Source of the DNA: Bacillus sp. SORGH_AS_0510
GTDB lineage: Bacteria; Bacillota; Bacilli; Bacillales; Cytobacillaceae
Length of the DNA stretch: 64,000 nt
Assembly (NCBI RefSeq): GCF_030818775.1
Contig: NZ_JAUTAU010000001.1
Coordinates: 268,001 to 332,000, forward strand
Reading direction: 5' to 3'
The notes beneath the pieces were generated by a model. The model searched no databases. It was not told the origin of the DNA and saw only the letters and a list, made by a program, of their open reading frames with translations. Position numbers and translations under genes: made by a program. Positions within the stretch are counted from its first letter, which is position 1; each line of letters begins with the position of its first letter. This document shows, piece after piece, positions 16,841 through 27,389 of the stretch.

Positions 16841-16871
16841 GAACCGTATCATAAATAGATGCGGTTTTTTT
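16841..16871 (+). other. Outer attachment site and ancestral rlmH terminator
   Basis: GGTGAACCGTATCATAAATAG is the third rlmH-like tail (GEPYHK-stop). AACCGTATC (16842-16850) pairs with GATGCGGTT (16858-16866) before a T run, so this is also an intrinsic terminator, plausibly the original one of rlmH. It marks the right end of the island. Confidence 0.75.
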
Positions 16872-17042
16872 GACTATATAAAAAGAGTTCTAGTAGCATT
16901 TCGATTATGAAATTGATTCGGTTTATGATATAATCCCGATGGTTAATATATACAATCTTTGCTATCGAATTTTAAATTTATAATAGTTAATTTTAGTTTT
17001 CACTTTTTATGGAGTTATTCAAAGTTAGGAGAGTATAAATAA

Positions 17043-18071
17043 ATGAATAGACTATTATATTTGGATTGGCTACGGGTGTGCGCGACAATTTGTGTGGTTA
17101 TTATTCATGTATGTGCTGCTGGTTATGTAGGAACGCTACAACCAGACGGGGAAACGACTTGGTTTATAGGGAATTTTTTTGAAACTATTTCGCGTTGGGC
17201 TGTCCCAGGATTTGTTATGATTAGTGGTGCTCTGTTATTGAAAGATCAACGAGAAATGTCGTATTGGGACTTTTTAATGAAACGTGCGAGTAAGGTAATA
17301 ATTCCTTTTGTGGGATGGAGTGTTTTATTTTATGTTTACGGAGCATATAAGGGTTATTTCCCATTATCAATTAAGAGTGCTATAAAAGCTTTTATAAATA
17401 ATGGTATAACCTATCACTTTTGGTTTTTTTATATGATAATTGGATTATATCTAATTACCCCTCTATTAAAGGTGTTTGTAAAGCATGCTCAAAAGCATCA
17501 TATAGAATACTTTTTAATCCTGTGGTTATATGCATCAGTAATTACAGGATTATCCAACTTTTTGTTTGGGATGAAATTTTCTTTGGAACTAGAATATGTA
17601 ACTGGTTATGTTGGTTATTTCCTACTCGGGTATTACCTTAGTTATTTTGAAATCAAAAAGTTTTGGAGAAGACTTTCATATTTTGGATTAGGTATTGGTA
17701 TTCTTTCATTATTCTTTTTAACTTACCATTACACACTAGTAAATGGCGGAAAACTTAGCCAGTATTGGTATGGGTACTTTTCACCATCTGTATTCCTTAT
17801 CTCAGCCGGCTTGTTTATATTATTTCGATATAACTTTAATAAGCTATCTCTACCAATAATATTTTCACCGATAAATAAAGCTAGTTTAGGAATTTATATT
17901 CTTCATTATTGGTTAATGAATAATTATTTATGGAAGGTATTCCCACAAGTTAATGCTAATTTCCACCAAGTATTGGTTATTCCAATAAATATTATAATTA
18001 CTTTTGTGCTAAGTGCGTTAATTACAATAGTTTTACAACGTATTCCAATTGTGAAAAAATTGGTACCTTAA
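17043..18071 (+). CDS. Membrane acyltransferase (acyltransferase-3 family)
   Basis: A 342-residue protein with about ten membrane helices. It opens YLDWLRVCATICVVIIHVCA, the typical start of the family with its conserved His, and PGFVMISGALLL follows. These enzymes O-acetylate surface polymers or sugars (OatA/WecH type). No extracellular SGNH domain is fused, unlike OatA, so it most resembles WecH/YiaH proteins. It is the first gene to the right of the island. RBS TAGGAGAG is 10-12 nt upstream. Confidence 0.82.
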   Translation: MNRLLYLDWLRVCATICVVIIHVCAAGYVGTLQPDGETTWFIGNFFETISRWAVPGFVMISGALLLKDQREMSYWDFLMKRASKVIIPFVGWSVLFYVYGAYKGYFPLSIKSAIKAFINNGITYHFWFFYMIIGLYLITPLLKVFVKHAQKHHIEYFLILWLYASVITGLSNFLFGMKFSLELEYVTGYVGYFLLGYYLSYFEIKKFWRRLSYFGLGIGILSLFFLTYHYTLVNGGKLSQYWYGYFSPSVFLISAGLFILFRYNFNKLSLPIIFSPINKASLGIYILHYWLMNNYLWKVFPQVNANFHQVLVIPINIIITFVLSALITIVLQRIPIVKKLVP

Positions 18072-18359
18072 GTATCTTTAATTTATAAGAACGATATGCA
18101 CACTAATTTTTGTTAAGTTTTGGATTATTATTTAAACACCAGATGATTATGTTCAATGTGAATCTTTGACCATTTCGACTGGTGTTTTCAGCATTTTTTT
18201 AAATTTTTTCGGGTGTATTCTATCGATTGCTATTCTTGTCACTATAAACTTCTATTCTTTCCCTTTTTTACAAGCTTTAAATAGTTTATAATTATCAGAT
18301 AAGTATTATAATAAAGTTATAAATGATTATAAATGAGACAGAGAAGGTGTGTTCCTACT
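18072..18359. other. Intergenic region before mqo
   Basis: AT-rich. AAACACCAG (18134-18142) and CTGGTGTTT (18179-18187) could form a terminator stem with a long loop and a T run. Nothing else is recognisable. Confidence 0.45.
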
Positions 18360-19859
18360 ATGAGCAACATACAGACAAAGACAGACGTAATCTTAATTGG
18401 TGCAGGTATCATGAGCGCGACTTTGGGATCCTTATTGAAGGAGTTAGCTCCTGATTGGGAAATCAAAGTATTTGAAAAGCTCGAAAGCGCTGGAGAAGAA
18501 AGCTCTAACGAATGGAATAATGCGGGTACTGGCCACGCTGCACTGTGCGAGCTTAACTACACAAGCGAAAAGCCGGACGGCTCTATAGACATTAGCAAAG
18601 CGGTAAAAATTAACGAACAGTTTCAACTTTCAAGACAGTTCTGGTCTTATCTTGTAAACAGCAATCAAATTCGTAATCCGCAGGACTTTATTATGCCGAT
18701 TCCACATATGAGTTTCGTGCAAGGTGAAAAGAACGTTTCCTTTTTGAAAAACAGATTTAAAGCGCTTTCTAACAATCCATTATTCCAAGGAATGGAATAT
18801 TCAGATGACCCTAAAAAACTGAAGGAATGGATTCCGCTTATTATGGAAGGCCGTACTTCAAATGAACCAATAGCTGCCACAAAAATTGATTCAGGAACGG
18901 ATGTAAACTTCGGTGCATTAACACGCATGTTGTTTGACCACTTAAAGAAACAAAATGTTGAAATCAAATACAACCATCAAGTGGATGATATCAAACGTAC
19001 CAGCGATGGTTTATGGGAACTCAAGGTGTGGAATATGGCTACAGGTAACATTGAACGCCACTCCGCAAAATTTGTTTTTATCGGTGGTGGAGGCGGAAGT
19101 TTGCCATTATTACAAAAAACTGGTATTCCTGAATCAAAACATATCGGTGGTTTTCCAGTAAGTGGACTATTTATGGTATGTAACAATCCAGAGGTAGCGG
19201 CGCAGCATCATGCAAAAGTGTACGGTAAAGCTAAGGTTGGCGCTCCACCAATGTCTGTTCCACATCTTGATACTAGATTCATTGATAACAAAAAAACCTT
19301 GCTGTTTGGGCCGTTTGCCGGTTTCTCACCAAAGTTCTTAAAAACAGGTTCAAATATGGATTTGATTGGTTCTGTTAAGCCAAATAACCTTTTCACCATG
19401 TTAGCTGCAGGCGTTAAGGAAATGGCGTTGACGAAGTACTTGATTCAGCAAGTATTGTTATCAAACGAAAAGCGGATGGAAGAATTAAGAGAGTTTATCC
19501 CTAATGCGAAAAGTGAGGATTGGGATATTGTTGTAGCTGGTCAACGCGTACAGGTGATCAAAGATACTGAGGCTGGCATGGGAACCCTGCAATTTGGTAC
19601 GGAAGTAGTTAGTGCGGCGGATGGCTCGGTAGCAGCCTTGTTAGGAGCCTCACCTGGTGCTTCAACTGCTGTACACGTTATGCTCGAGGTATTAGAAAAA
19701 TGCTTCCCGCAACACTTTGAAGAATGGGAATCGAAAATAGTGGAAATGATCCCATCCTATGGTATGTCACTAGTAGAAAATCCAGAGCTTTTCCAAAAAA
19801 TTAATACTTCCACAGCTAAGACACTTGAACTCGGCGATCGGGAATTGGTTCATAGTTAA
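18360..19859 (+). CDS. mqo: Malate:quinone oxidoreductase
   Basis: A 499-residue flavoprotein that oxidises malate to oxaloacetate and reduces quinone at the membrane. The N-terminal FAD-binding Rossmann motif is [17 protein letters not shown]. Family signatures [19 protein letters not shown] and [21 protein letters not shown] are visible. ATG 18360 (MSNIQTKTD) is chosen over 18333 because it fits family starts and has GAAGG about 11 nt upstream. A palindromic terminator follows, so it is monocistronic. Confidence 0.95.
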   Translation: MSNIQTKTDVILIGAGIMSATLGSLLKELAPDWEIKVFEKLESAGEESSNEWNNAGTGHAALCELNYTSEKPDGSIDISKAVKINEQFQLSRQFWSYLVNSNQIRNPQDFIMPIPHMSFVQGEKNVSFLKNRFKALSNNPLFQGMEYSDDPKKLKEWIPLIMEGRTSNEPIAATKIDSGTDVNFGALTRMLFDHLKKQNVEIKYNHQVDDIKRTSDGLWELKVWNMATGNIERHSAKFVFIGGGGGSLPLLQKTGIPESKHIGGFPVSGLFMVCNNPEVAAQHHAKVYGKAKVGAPPMSVPHLDTRFIDNKKTLLFGPFAGFSPKFLKTGSNMDLIGSVKPNNLFTMLAAGVKEMALTKYLIQQVLLSNEKRMEELREFIPNAKSEDWDIVVAGQRVQVIKDTEAGMGTLQFGTEVVSAADGSVAALLGASPGASTAVHVMLEVLEKCFPQHFEEWESKIVEMIPSYGMSLVENPELFQKINTSTAKTLELGDRELVHS

Positions 19860-19876
19860 TATTTTGATAAATAAAA

Positions 19877-19906
19877 AGGATGACTCAAATTTGAGTCATC
19901 CTCTTT
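19877..19906 (+). terminator. Terminator after mqo
   Basis: A perfect 26-bp palindrome built on GATGACTCAAA and its complement, followed by a T-rich tail. Confidence 0.88.
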
Positions 19907-19931
19907 GTTTGAAGTGAAAGAAAGTATTAAA

Positions 19932-20002
19932 TTCGACTTCGAGAATTGTCCAGCTCCAGCGCCTAGCCCCTCGGGGCTGACCAAGGCGCATGCGCTTTTC
20001 TT
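19932..20002 (+). repeat. Dispersed repeat family R2, copy b (short form)
   Basis: A 71-bp minimal version holding only the outer ends: TTCGACTTCGAGAATTGTCC, AGCGCCTAGCCCCTCGGGGC and GCGCTTTTCTTA. It runs into the stop codon of the convergent L,D-transpeptidase gene. Confidence 0.75.
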
Positions 20003-21449
20003 AATAAATTACAACCGGTTCATAGGTACTTAGGTTTTCATACACGATTTTCATCTGATTTGGCGGTGTATTTACGCAGCCATGGGATCCTGCATTTAAA
20101 TAAGCGTTACTTGACCAGTTGGAGCGCCAGCTGGCATCGTGGAATCCTTGTCCGTCATTTGTAAAAGGAGCCCAATAATTCACTTCTGCGGAGTAAGTTT
20201 TAGCGCCTCCAAGCTCTCTACCTGTTAGTATAGATGGTGACCGTTTATAGAGGATATACCAAACCCCTTTGGATGTATCATTACCGGTGCTGTGTTTGCC
20301 AGTTACGACATTTGTTGTGACGACTAATTTGCCCTTTTTATAAATCCAAATCCGCTGTTCTGCAATGGATACTTCAGCATATGTATCACCAATTCCGTTG
20401 TTCGCGGTGGTTTCATAACCGTAGCCTTCACCCTTCCAGCCGTGCCCAATAATATTAGAAGCAGAAATGGCTTTATCCCCTTTTTCAAAAGCGGCTAAAA
20501 GCCTTGTTGCCTCTTTGTCCACATCTAAAGCCCAGCCGTACCCTTGCCCCTTTACTGAAATGACTGAACCTGAGTGTGTTTTGAAAGAGAAATTCTTATT
20601 TAATGTGGATTGTGAATGGTTAATTTCAGCAATCTTATTTTTAATATCACTTGCTTCAATCGTAGCCTTCATATCTTCTGAAACAGAGGCATTCTTGATT
20701 AATTCACTGCCTTTTAAAGAATAAACTTTATCTTGAACTTTATATTCAACCGTTTGTTGCAAGAGTTCTTGAAGTTTTTTCTGTTCATTTTTGACAATCG
20801 CACTGTCTTCTTTAATAGGCTGATTGAAGGCCGGCTTCAGATGAATCTCACTTGTATATCTCTGCTTCTCATAGTCTTTTAACAGACTAGCGACATCATA
20901 CTGCTGGCCGTTATTACTTTTTGTAATAATAATCTTACCTTGTTTTAACTTTGCCTTTGCATCGATAGGTGCTAGTAAATTTTTATTCATGGCAGCGAGA
21001 GTTTCTTCCACTTGTTGTTTCATCACATGACTGCGGTAGTGATCTTTTTTTGCAGGTAGCAAGGAATCATCTTTTGCCTTAGTTGAGGGGAAAAATGTCC
21101 ACTGTTCTTTTAATAATTGTTTGATCCCTGCTAAATCCCCTTTTGTAAAAGCCATCTTTGTATCTTTTCCATCTAAAATTTGCTTTTCACCGACATAGAC
21201 TACATTTCTTAGATCTGCTGTTTGCAATTTGTTTAGTGCCTGCTCAGCCGTCAGTCCACCTACTTTTATGCCATTTATTTTGATGTGTGCATTAAAGTGG
21301 TTTGCCTGATAATAGCTAAGTGCCGCAAATCCGAGAACAACTATAATGATGATACTAGGTGTAACAACCTTCCACTTTTTTGGCCACTTAGGCGATTTCG
21401 CCCTTCTTTGGCCCAACTCCTGAACTGATTCCTTTACTGCACTTTCCAT
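20001..21449 (-). CDS. L,D-transpeptidase with peptidoglycan-binding domain
   Basis: A 482-residue membrane-anchored enzyme. One anchor helix (VVTPSIIIIVVLGFAALSYY) lies near residues 28-48. The middle region (INGIKVGGLTAEQALNKLQ) is a PG_binding_4-type domain. The C-terminus is a YkuD catalytic domain ending in the motif GSHGCVNTPP, with the active Cys and His. It would form 3-3 cross-links or anchor proteins to peptidoglycan. ATG 21449 (MESAVKES) is chosen because GGGGGA lies 6-7 nt upstream. Confidence 0.9.
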   Translation of the reverse strand: MESAVKESVQELGQRRAKSPKWPKKWKVVTPSIIIIVVLGFAALSYYQANHFNAHIKINGIKVGGLTAEQALNKLQTADLRNVVYVGEKQILDGKDTKMAFTKGDLAGIKQLLKEQWTFFPSTKAKDDSLLPAKKDHYRSHVMKQQVEETLAAMNKNLLAPIDAKAKLKQGKIIITKSNNGQQYDVASLLKDYEKQRYTSEIHLKPAFNQPIKEDSAIVKNEQKKLQELLQQTVEYKVQDKVYSLKGSELIKNASVSEDMKATIEASDIKNKIAEINHSQSTLNKNFSFKTHSGSVISVKGQGYGWALDVDKEATRLLAAFEKGDKAISASNIIGHGWKGEGYGYETTANNGIGDTYAEVSIAEQRIWIYKKGKLVVTTNVVTGKHSTGNDTSKGVWYILYKRSPSILTGRELGGAKTYSAEVNYWAPFTNDGQGFHDASWRSNWSSNAYLNAGSHGCVNTPPNQMKIVYENLSTYEPVVIY

Positions 21450-21667
21450 AATGAATCCCCCGTTTATCACGTAGTCTGCTATATACGTCCTCCGACTATT
21501 AAACTAGTTGAATGAATTAGATACACACTATTTTACCTTATTCTTAAATTAACTACTATTCTACTAGACCGAATGGCGTAAACTTTGTCGTTTTTTGTAT
21601 GTATATGAAATTTTTATATAAGTAGTATATATTTAGATATATAGATTAATAGAAAGGATTTTTTAAG

Positions 21668-23002
21668 ATGAAAACATTTAAGAAAATTATTAGTTCTCTC
21701 CTATTAGGGATGTCCATCCTATTATTTGTACAGATGCCAGTACATGCAGACAGTATAATAGAATCGGATATAGCCAATTATCTTGCTTCAAGAAGCGGCA
21801 CAGTTTCTGTTGGTGTGTACGATGCGAATACAGGTAAAACCTATACATACAATCCTACAACCACCTATTACACGCAAAGTGTGGTTAAAATTTCAATCAT
21901 GGCAGATATACTGTATCAAGGGATTCCAATTGCATCCTCTGAAAATTCATTATTAACTAGAATGATAGAACAAAGTGATAATAGCTCGGCAAGTACACTC
22001 TGGCGGCAGCTTGGCAGTGATCAAAGTGTACAATCGTTTTTCAAAAAAATAGGCATGTATAATACAGTTGCAGGTACAGGAGGCTGGTGGGGGCGTACGA
22101 CTACTACTGTTTCAGATCAGCTAACCATTATGAAATACTTCGCCTATCCTAATTCCTTACTAACCGATTCACAAAGAGCTTATGGTCTTAATTTGATGCG
22201 GAATATCATCTCCGAGCAACGGTGGGGAACGAATGGGGGGGTTCCAGCAGGCGTTAGTGTAGCATTGAAAAATGGCTGGGTGACTACCGGATCCTATGTG
22301 AATAGTGTGGGCTACATAAATGGGCAAGGAAAAAATTATGTGATTGTTGTTTTGACAAAAAATAATCCATCCCTTGATTATGGAATTAACACCATTGAAA
22401 AAATTTCTAGTCTTGTGTGGAAGCAGATAGCTCCCAATGGTTGGGTATATACTAATGGAAAATGGTACTTTTATTCAAACAACAAGAAAGTTACAGGTTG
22501 GCTGTCCAATAATGGTAAGTGGTATTTTCTCGATTCAACAGGTGTGATGAAAACGGGTTGGATAATGGACGGAGATATATGGTACTACTTAAATAAGGAT
22601 GGTTCCATGAAGACGGGCTGGCTATATTATGGACGCTCATGGTATTTCTTAGATTTATCTGGAGCAATGAAGACAGGCTGGATTAAATCGAATAGTAATT
22701 GGTATTATCTTCAGCCTACAGGCGTAATGAAAACAGGCTGGCTGCTATCTGACGGAAAATGGTATTACCTGCAGTCGAACGGTGATATGCTTGTCGGCTG
22801 GAAAATGGTAAATGGAAAATGGTATTACTTTTATGCTTCTGGAGAAATGGCCACAGGCTGGCTCGATATAGAAGGAAAGAAGTATTATCTTACTGATAGT
22901 GGAGAAATGGCAATTGGCTGGTTGGAAATCGAAGGATCAAGGTACTATTTCGATGAAGACGGGCAATTATCCGAGACCGGTTCACCTGAAGATAGTCTAT
23001 AG
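21668..23002 (+). CDS. Secreted serine beta-lactamase-fold protein with cell-wall-binding repeats
   Basis: A 444-residue protein with a signal peptide (cut after MPVHADS, about residue 28). The class A beta-lactamase-like domain (about 30-252) has SxxK (SVVK), SDN (QSDNSSA) and a KTG-like box (KNGW). Residues 257-430 hold about nine choline-binding-type repeats (GKWYYL...GVMKTGW). It may be a wall-bound amidase, transpeptidase or drug-binding enzyme; true beta-lactamase activity is uncertain. A strong GC-rich terminator follows. Confidence 0.85.
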   Translation: MKTFKKIISSLLLGMSILLFVQMPVHADSIIESDIANYLASRSGTVSVGVYDANTGKTYTYNPTTTYYTQSVVKISIMADILYQGIPIASSENSLLTRMIEQSDNSSASTLWRQLGSDQSVQSFFKKIGMYNTVAGTGGWWGRTTTTVSDQLTIMKYFAYPNSLLTDSQRAYGLNLMRNIISEQRWGTNGGVPAGVSVALKNGWVTTGSYVNSVGYINGQGKNYVIVVLTKNNPSLDYGINTIEKISSLVWKQIAPNGWVYTNGKWYFYSNNKKVTGWLSNNGKWYFLDSTGVMKTGWIMDGDIWYYLNKDGSMKTGWLYYGRSWYFLDLSGAMKTGWIKSNSNWYYLQPTGVMKTGWLLSDGKWYYLQSNGDMLVGWKMVNGKWYYFYASGEMATGWLDIEGKKYYLTDSGEMAIGWLEIEGSRYYFDEDGQLSETGSPEDSL

Positions 23003-23025
23003 GATTATATATAGAAATAGATAAA

Positions 23026-23055
23026 GCGGGGCCTATAAGGGCCCCGCATTTTTAT
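23026..23055 (+). terminator. Terminator after the beta-lactamase-fold gene
   Basis: Stem GCGGGGCC with GGCCCCGC, a 6-nt loop, then ATTTTTATT. Confidence 0.9.
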
Positions 23056-23059
23056 TGGA

Positions 23060-23242
23060 GGCTGTGTTAAAGAGCAATGTTGGTTTTTACACCCTGTTGA
23101 TTGGAGCGGAAGGCGCGAAGACTCCTGTGGGAGTGTGGTTCAGGGGAGACCCCGCAGGAGCTAGTGCCGAGGAAGGATCGCCGAAACACCCACGAACCGC
23201 TCACGCCTGGAGTGGAAATCAACAGACAAGTTTAAAAAAGCC
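23060..23242 (+). repeat. Dispersed repeat family R1, copy 2
   Basis: A 183-bp copy with the same terminal arms (GGCTGTGTTAA and TTTAAAAAAGCC), the same inner CTGTTGATTGGAGCGG / GAAATCAACAG pair and the same orientation as the others. It ends directly at the stop codon of the convergent AEC transporter gene. Confidence 0.85.
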
Positions 23243-24175
23243 TTATTGTAAAAAAACAACCACTGTATAAAGAAGAGGAAGCGTAAGGATACATAACACT
23301 GTTGTTAAAAGTACTCCCAGCGAGGCAAAGTAGGTATCAGCACCGTATCTTTGGGAGTAGAGAGAAATGGTTGGAGCAGACGGCATTCCTGAAACCAATA
23401 CAGCAATAACAAGTAACGGGAAGGAAACAAAGCCAGCAAAAGGAAGCAATAGTAAAGGGATGACTAGAAGTTTTACAAGGGCTGATTTCCATAGGTAGTT
23501 ATTCTTGATCATAATGGAGATTTTCTTCCATTCTACATTCGCAATCAGAATTCCAATCATCATCATAGAAAGAGGAATAGTCATTTTACCAACCGATTCA
23601 AGCCCACTGGACAAAAAAACGGGCCATCTTATGGGCAGGAAAAACATGATTAGTCCGATGAAAGTAGAAATGATTCCTGGATTGAAAAAAATCAATTTAT
23701 AGTCAATTGTGCTTTTGCTTTTGCTAAATAAATATATTCCATATGTCCAGATCAAAATTAAATAACATAAATTAAATATGGTTGAATAAAGGATTCCTTG
23801 TTCTCCTAAAAGGATATAACTCACAGCATAACCAATAAACCCCTGGTTGCCAAAGATCGTAAGCCCCTCATACACACTTTTTTGGGTTTCTGGCAGTCGG
23901 GATCTCTTTCTCATCCAGAACGCTAAAATAGTAGATAATGTGAGTACATAAAGGGACATGGACACCAGCCAAATAAAGTCTTTGACAAGAGTAAATTGAA
24001 AAGAGGTATCAAGTGAAAATAAAATAAGAGCAGGTAAAGTGATATTTAATATGAGCTGTGTCAGTACCTCAATAGCGTTTCCATTTAGGACTCCTTTTTT
24101 TCTCACAAAAAAACCTAAAATGGCAATACTGTATAGAACCAACATCTCTTGAAAAAATGCAACAGATGATTCCAA
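23243..24175 (-). CDS. AEC (auxin efflux carrier) family transporter
   Basis: A 310-residue integral membrane protein with about ten helices (LYSIAILGFFVRKKGVLNGNA at the start; GFIGYAVSYILLGEQG and PSAPTISLYSQRYG later). Family members export small organic acids or amino acids. The TTG start at 24175 is chosen because AAGGAGGGG lies 8 nt upstream; the longer frame to ATG 24253 has no RBS. It converges on R1 copy 2. Confidence 0.85.
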   Translation of the reverse strand: MESSVAFFQEMLVLYSIAILGFFVRKKGVLNGNAIEVLTQLILNITLPALILFSLDTSFQFTLVKDFIWLVSMSLYVLTLSTILAFWMRKRSRLPETQKSVYEGLTIFGNQGFIGYAVSYILLGEQGILYSTIFNLCYLILIWTYGIYLFSKSKSTIDYKLIFFNPGIISTFIGLIMFFLPIRWPVFLSSGLESVGKMTIPLSMMMIGILIANVEWKKISIMIKNNYLWKSALVKLLVIPLLLLPFAGFVSFPLLVIAVLVSGMPSAPTISLYSQRYGADTYFASLGVLLTTVLCILTLPLLYTVVVFLQ

Positions 24176-24577
24176 AACATACCCCTCCTTTAGTATAAAC
24201 CTGCGAAAAAAATCCACACCACAATGACTAATATTAAATACATGTTTCTTCACCCCAAAAGGCCCATAATGACTGAGCTCAATGGAAAAAACAATACCCG
24301 ACAGTTATGTTTTTTAGGTTCTATTCTATTCAGTTATTGAAACACTGTTCGCACATAAGGGAATGTATATATACGATAATGGCTGGAATGGCTAGCGCAG
24401 GTTTTATATTTTAGTTCTAAATGACTAAAATTTCCTTTGTGTAAATATAGGTACTTAGTATGGAAATGAGGGAAATTTATGTTTATTATGTAATCATTGT
24501 ATTAAATGGAAGGTAACCTGATGTAGAATGAAAATTATAGGAGAATATGTCGAAATATTACGACTGGGAGTGTTTGA
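24176..24577. other. Intergenic region between divergent genes
   Basis: About 400 bp of AT-rich sequence holding the start regions of the AEC and GGDEF/EAL genes. I see no repeat copy, RNA gene or clear operator. Confidence 0.4.
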
Positions 24578-27361
24578 ATGTTAAGAGAGCAAACAAGATA
24601 TTCACGACTAGCCAATATTACTAAAATGATCAATACCAAGCTTGATTTACGCGAGGTATTGGAGCAAGTAACCATTGCAATCTCTGAAGAAATTGTCCAA
24701 TGCGATTCCGTTGGGATTTACTTACCACAGGAGGATGGGAAATTCAGAGGATATGTAGGAAAACCAGAGGTCATTAATGGTTGGACACTGGACATGCATA
24801 TTATTGATACAGAATACGATTTGTTAGCGAAGGAAGTCATTGAAACAAACAAGGCTATTTACATTCCTGACACTTCACAGGATGACCGGCCAGATCCTAG
24901 AGCTGTTGAGGGCTTTCAGATTAAATCACTATTAGTTCTTCCTATCTGTTTTGAAGAAGAGCTTTTTGGCCTTGTTTTTTTATTTGACTATGGAATTCCG
25001 ATGGATTTAACGGAGGATGAAATCCAAACGGTGGAAGCCTATGTCAATATGGCTGCCGTTGCCATCCAAAATGCTAACAATTTAACCCACAAGGAAAACC
25101 TTATTGCAGAAAAACAATTGCTGCTCGATGTAACACGTGATTTATCTATGTGTTCCACCATGCAAGAAAGCTTGGATATCTGTTTTTCATACCTAGGGAA
25201 AGTATTAGATAATTACAATATTGGCGTCCACGTCCTTGATCCATTGGCTGAAAAGCGTATTCGTCCAGCAAAGTTAAGTAAGGATAGTGATTGGACGGAA
25301 GAAGATTGGTTTAGGACGCATGAAAAAATAAAAATTGATCAAAGCAATGATTTGCTCATGCAAGAGGTTATTGAAACGAAAAGGGCTATTTTAATTCCTG
25401 ACGTTTATGCAGACGAAAGACCGAACCATGATGTATGCCGTAATTTCGGGATGAAGGGTTTATTTATGCTGCCACTCGTTTCTATGGGTGAGGTATTAGG
25501 TCAAATATCTGTAGCGGATCTTGGAGAGGGCCTTTTCAATTTTTCTGAAACGGAAATACAGCTTGCACAGTCTATTGTGGATGCTACTGCATCTACATTA
25601 TCCAATCTTCTATATATGGAGAAGCAAGAAGTCATTATTGAGGAAAGAACCTCGGAAATAACGGTAAAAAATCGAGAGCTTGAAAAAGTGGTGACAGAGT
25701 TAAAGCACCTTAGCCGTGAAAAGGAATTAATCCTTAACTCTGCTGGGGATGGGATTTTTGGCTTGGATCTTGAACGAAATATCACCTTCTGTAATCCAGC
25801 CGGTGCCTCTATGTTAGGCTATGAATCAAAAAATGAATTAATTGGAAAATCAGCGTGGAGTATTTTTTCCAATGGAGTGGATAAGCAAAGTAATGCTTTA
25901 TCTACCTTTGATGGAAATTGGGACCACTATTATAAGGATGAGAAATTTATCCGAAAAGACCATTCCAGCTTTCCAGTAGAGTACGTGATCACTCCTATTA
26001 AAGAAGGAGAAGAGATTGTAGGAGAGGTGGTCACCTTTAAAGATATCACCCAACGGAAACAATTAGAGGAAGAGATTAAGTACCATGCTTATTTTGATAG
26101 TTTAACAGAGTTGCCTAATAGAGTTCTGTTAAAGGACAGGTTGAATCAGGGAATTACCTACGCGCAGATGAATGGAGAAAAGCTAGCTGTTCTTTACTTG
26201 GATTTAGATAGATTTAAGTTTGTGAATGACACACTAGGACATAGCTTTGGAGATTTATTGCTTCGCGAGGTGGCAGCCCGTCTGAGTGCCTGTGTTCCAA
26301 AAACAGCCACTGTATCAAGACAGGGAGGCGATGAATTTACGATTTATTTACCGAATATCAAAAATGAAAATACAGTGTTAAAGGTAGTCAATCGTGTCAT
26401 CGATTCTTTCTCTAAGCCATTTCATTTAATAGACAATGAAATTTATATTAAAACAAGTATTGGGATTAGCTTGTTTCCAGATAATGGTGATACAACCGAA
26501 ATTTTAATTAAAAATGCCGATACAGCTATGTATAAGTCAAAGGAGATTTCGGGTAATAGCTATCATTTCTTTAGTGAGGGAATGGATACGAGGACATTTG
26601 AAAGTATTAGGCTAGAAAATTCCTTATATAAAGCACTAGAACATAAGGAATTGTTACTGTACTATCAGCCGCAAATCAATTATCAAACAAAAAAACTCGA
26701 AGGTGTAGAAGCCTTGCTCCGTTGGAACCATCCAGAGTATGGCATGATTGCACCGGATAAGTTTATTCCAATTGCGGAGGAAACAGGTTTAATTGTACCA
26801 ATTGGTGAATGGGTACTGAAGGAAGCTTGCAGGCAGTTAAAGGAATGGCATGATCAAGGATATCCATTGATCAGTATGTCTGTGAACTTATCTGTCCGGC
26901 AGTTCGAACAGAACAACTTATTCCAAACGGTAAAAAATGTGTTGAAAAAGGTAGGTTTACAACCTGAGTATTTACACCTGGAACTGACCGAAAATTTAAT
27001 TGTTAAAAATACGGAGTTAACTCTAAAAACGATGAAAAAGTTGAAGGGGCTTGGGATTAACATCGCTATCGATGATTTTGGTACAGGCTATTCCTCATTA
27101 GGTTATTTGAAGAACCTGCCCATTAACACATTGAAAATTGATAAGTCCTTTGTCCGCGATATGACCATCGATGATGCGGCCATCACCAATACGATTATTA
27201 CACTAGCTCAGAATTTAAGCCTCGATGTCATTGCAGAAGGTGTTGAGACAAAGGAACAAGCAGATTTCTTATCTGCCAGAAATTGTCACCTTATGCAAGG
27301 TTATTTTTTCAGCCGCCCATTATCGGCTGGAGATATCATACGTAACTATTTTCTACTGTAG
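24578..27361 (+). CDS. GAF-GAF-PAS-GGDEF-EAL cyclic-di-GMP protein
   Basis: A 927-residue soluble signalling protein. Two GAF domains (about 20-165 and 185-345), a short coiled coil, a PAS domain (about 375-490), GGDEF (about 495-655) and EAL (about 670-920). The catalytic motif RQGGDEF is intact, and the EAL half keeps [11 protein letters not shown] and [11 protein letters not shown], so both synthesis and hydrolysis of c-di-GMP look possible. With no membrane segment, it should sense an intracellular ligand or redox cue. It lies 28 nt before the TPP-enzyme gene, so co-transcription is possible. Confidence 0.92.
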   Translation: MLREQTRYSRLANITKMINTKLDLREVLEQVTIAISEEIVQCDSVGIYLPQEDGKFRGYVGKPEVINGWTLDMHIIDTEYDLLAKEVIETNKAIYIPDTSQDDRPDPRAVEGFQIKSLLVLPICFEEELFGLVFLFDYGIPMDLTEDEIQTVEAYVNMAAVAIQNANNLTHKENLIAEKQLLLDVTRDLSMCSTMQESLDICFSYLGKVLDNYNIGVHVLDPLAEKRIRPAKLSKDSDWTEEDWFRTHEKIKIDQSNDLLMQEVIETKRAILIPDVYADERPNHDVCRNFGMKGLFMLPLVSMGEVLGQISVADLGEGLFNFSETEIQLAQSIVDATASTLSNLLYMEKQEVIIEERTSEITVKNRELEKVVTELKHLSREKELILNSAGDGIFGLDLERNITFCNPAGASMLGYESKNELIGKSAWSIFSNGVDKQSNALSTFDGNWDHYYKDEKFIRKDHSSFPVEYVITPIKEGEEIVGEVVTFKDITQRKQLEEEIKYHAYFDSLTELPNRVLLKDRLNQGITYAQMNGEKLAVLYLDLDRFKFVNDTLGHSFGDLLLREVAARLSACVPKTATVSRQGGDEFTIYLPNIKNENTVLKVVNRVIDSFSKPFHLIDNEIYIKTSIGISLFPDNGDTTEILIKNADTAMYKSKEISGNSYHFFSEGMDTRTFESIRLENSLYKALEHKELLLYYQPQINYQTKKLEGVEALLRWNHPEYGMIAPDKFIPIAEETGLIVPIGEWVLKEACRQLKEWHDQGYPLISMSVNLSVRQFEQNNLFQTVKNVLKKVGLQPEYLHLELTENLIVKNTELTLKTMKKLKGLGINIAIDDFGTGYSSLGYLKNLPINTLKIDKSFVRDMTIDDAAITNTIITLAQNLSLDVIAEGVETKEQADFLSARNCHLMQGYFFSRPLSAGDIIRNYFLL

Positions 27362-27389
27362 ATAAAGATAAGAGAAAAGAGGGAATGTC

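Noticed and set aside
24176..24253. Longer AEC transporter start at 24253
   Set aside because: No RBS, and the extra residues do not resemble the family; TTG 24175 has AAGGAGGGG 8 nt upstream.
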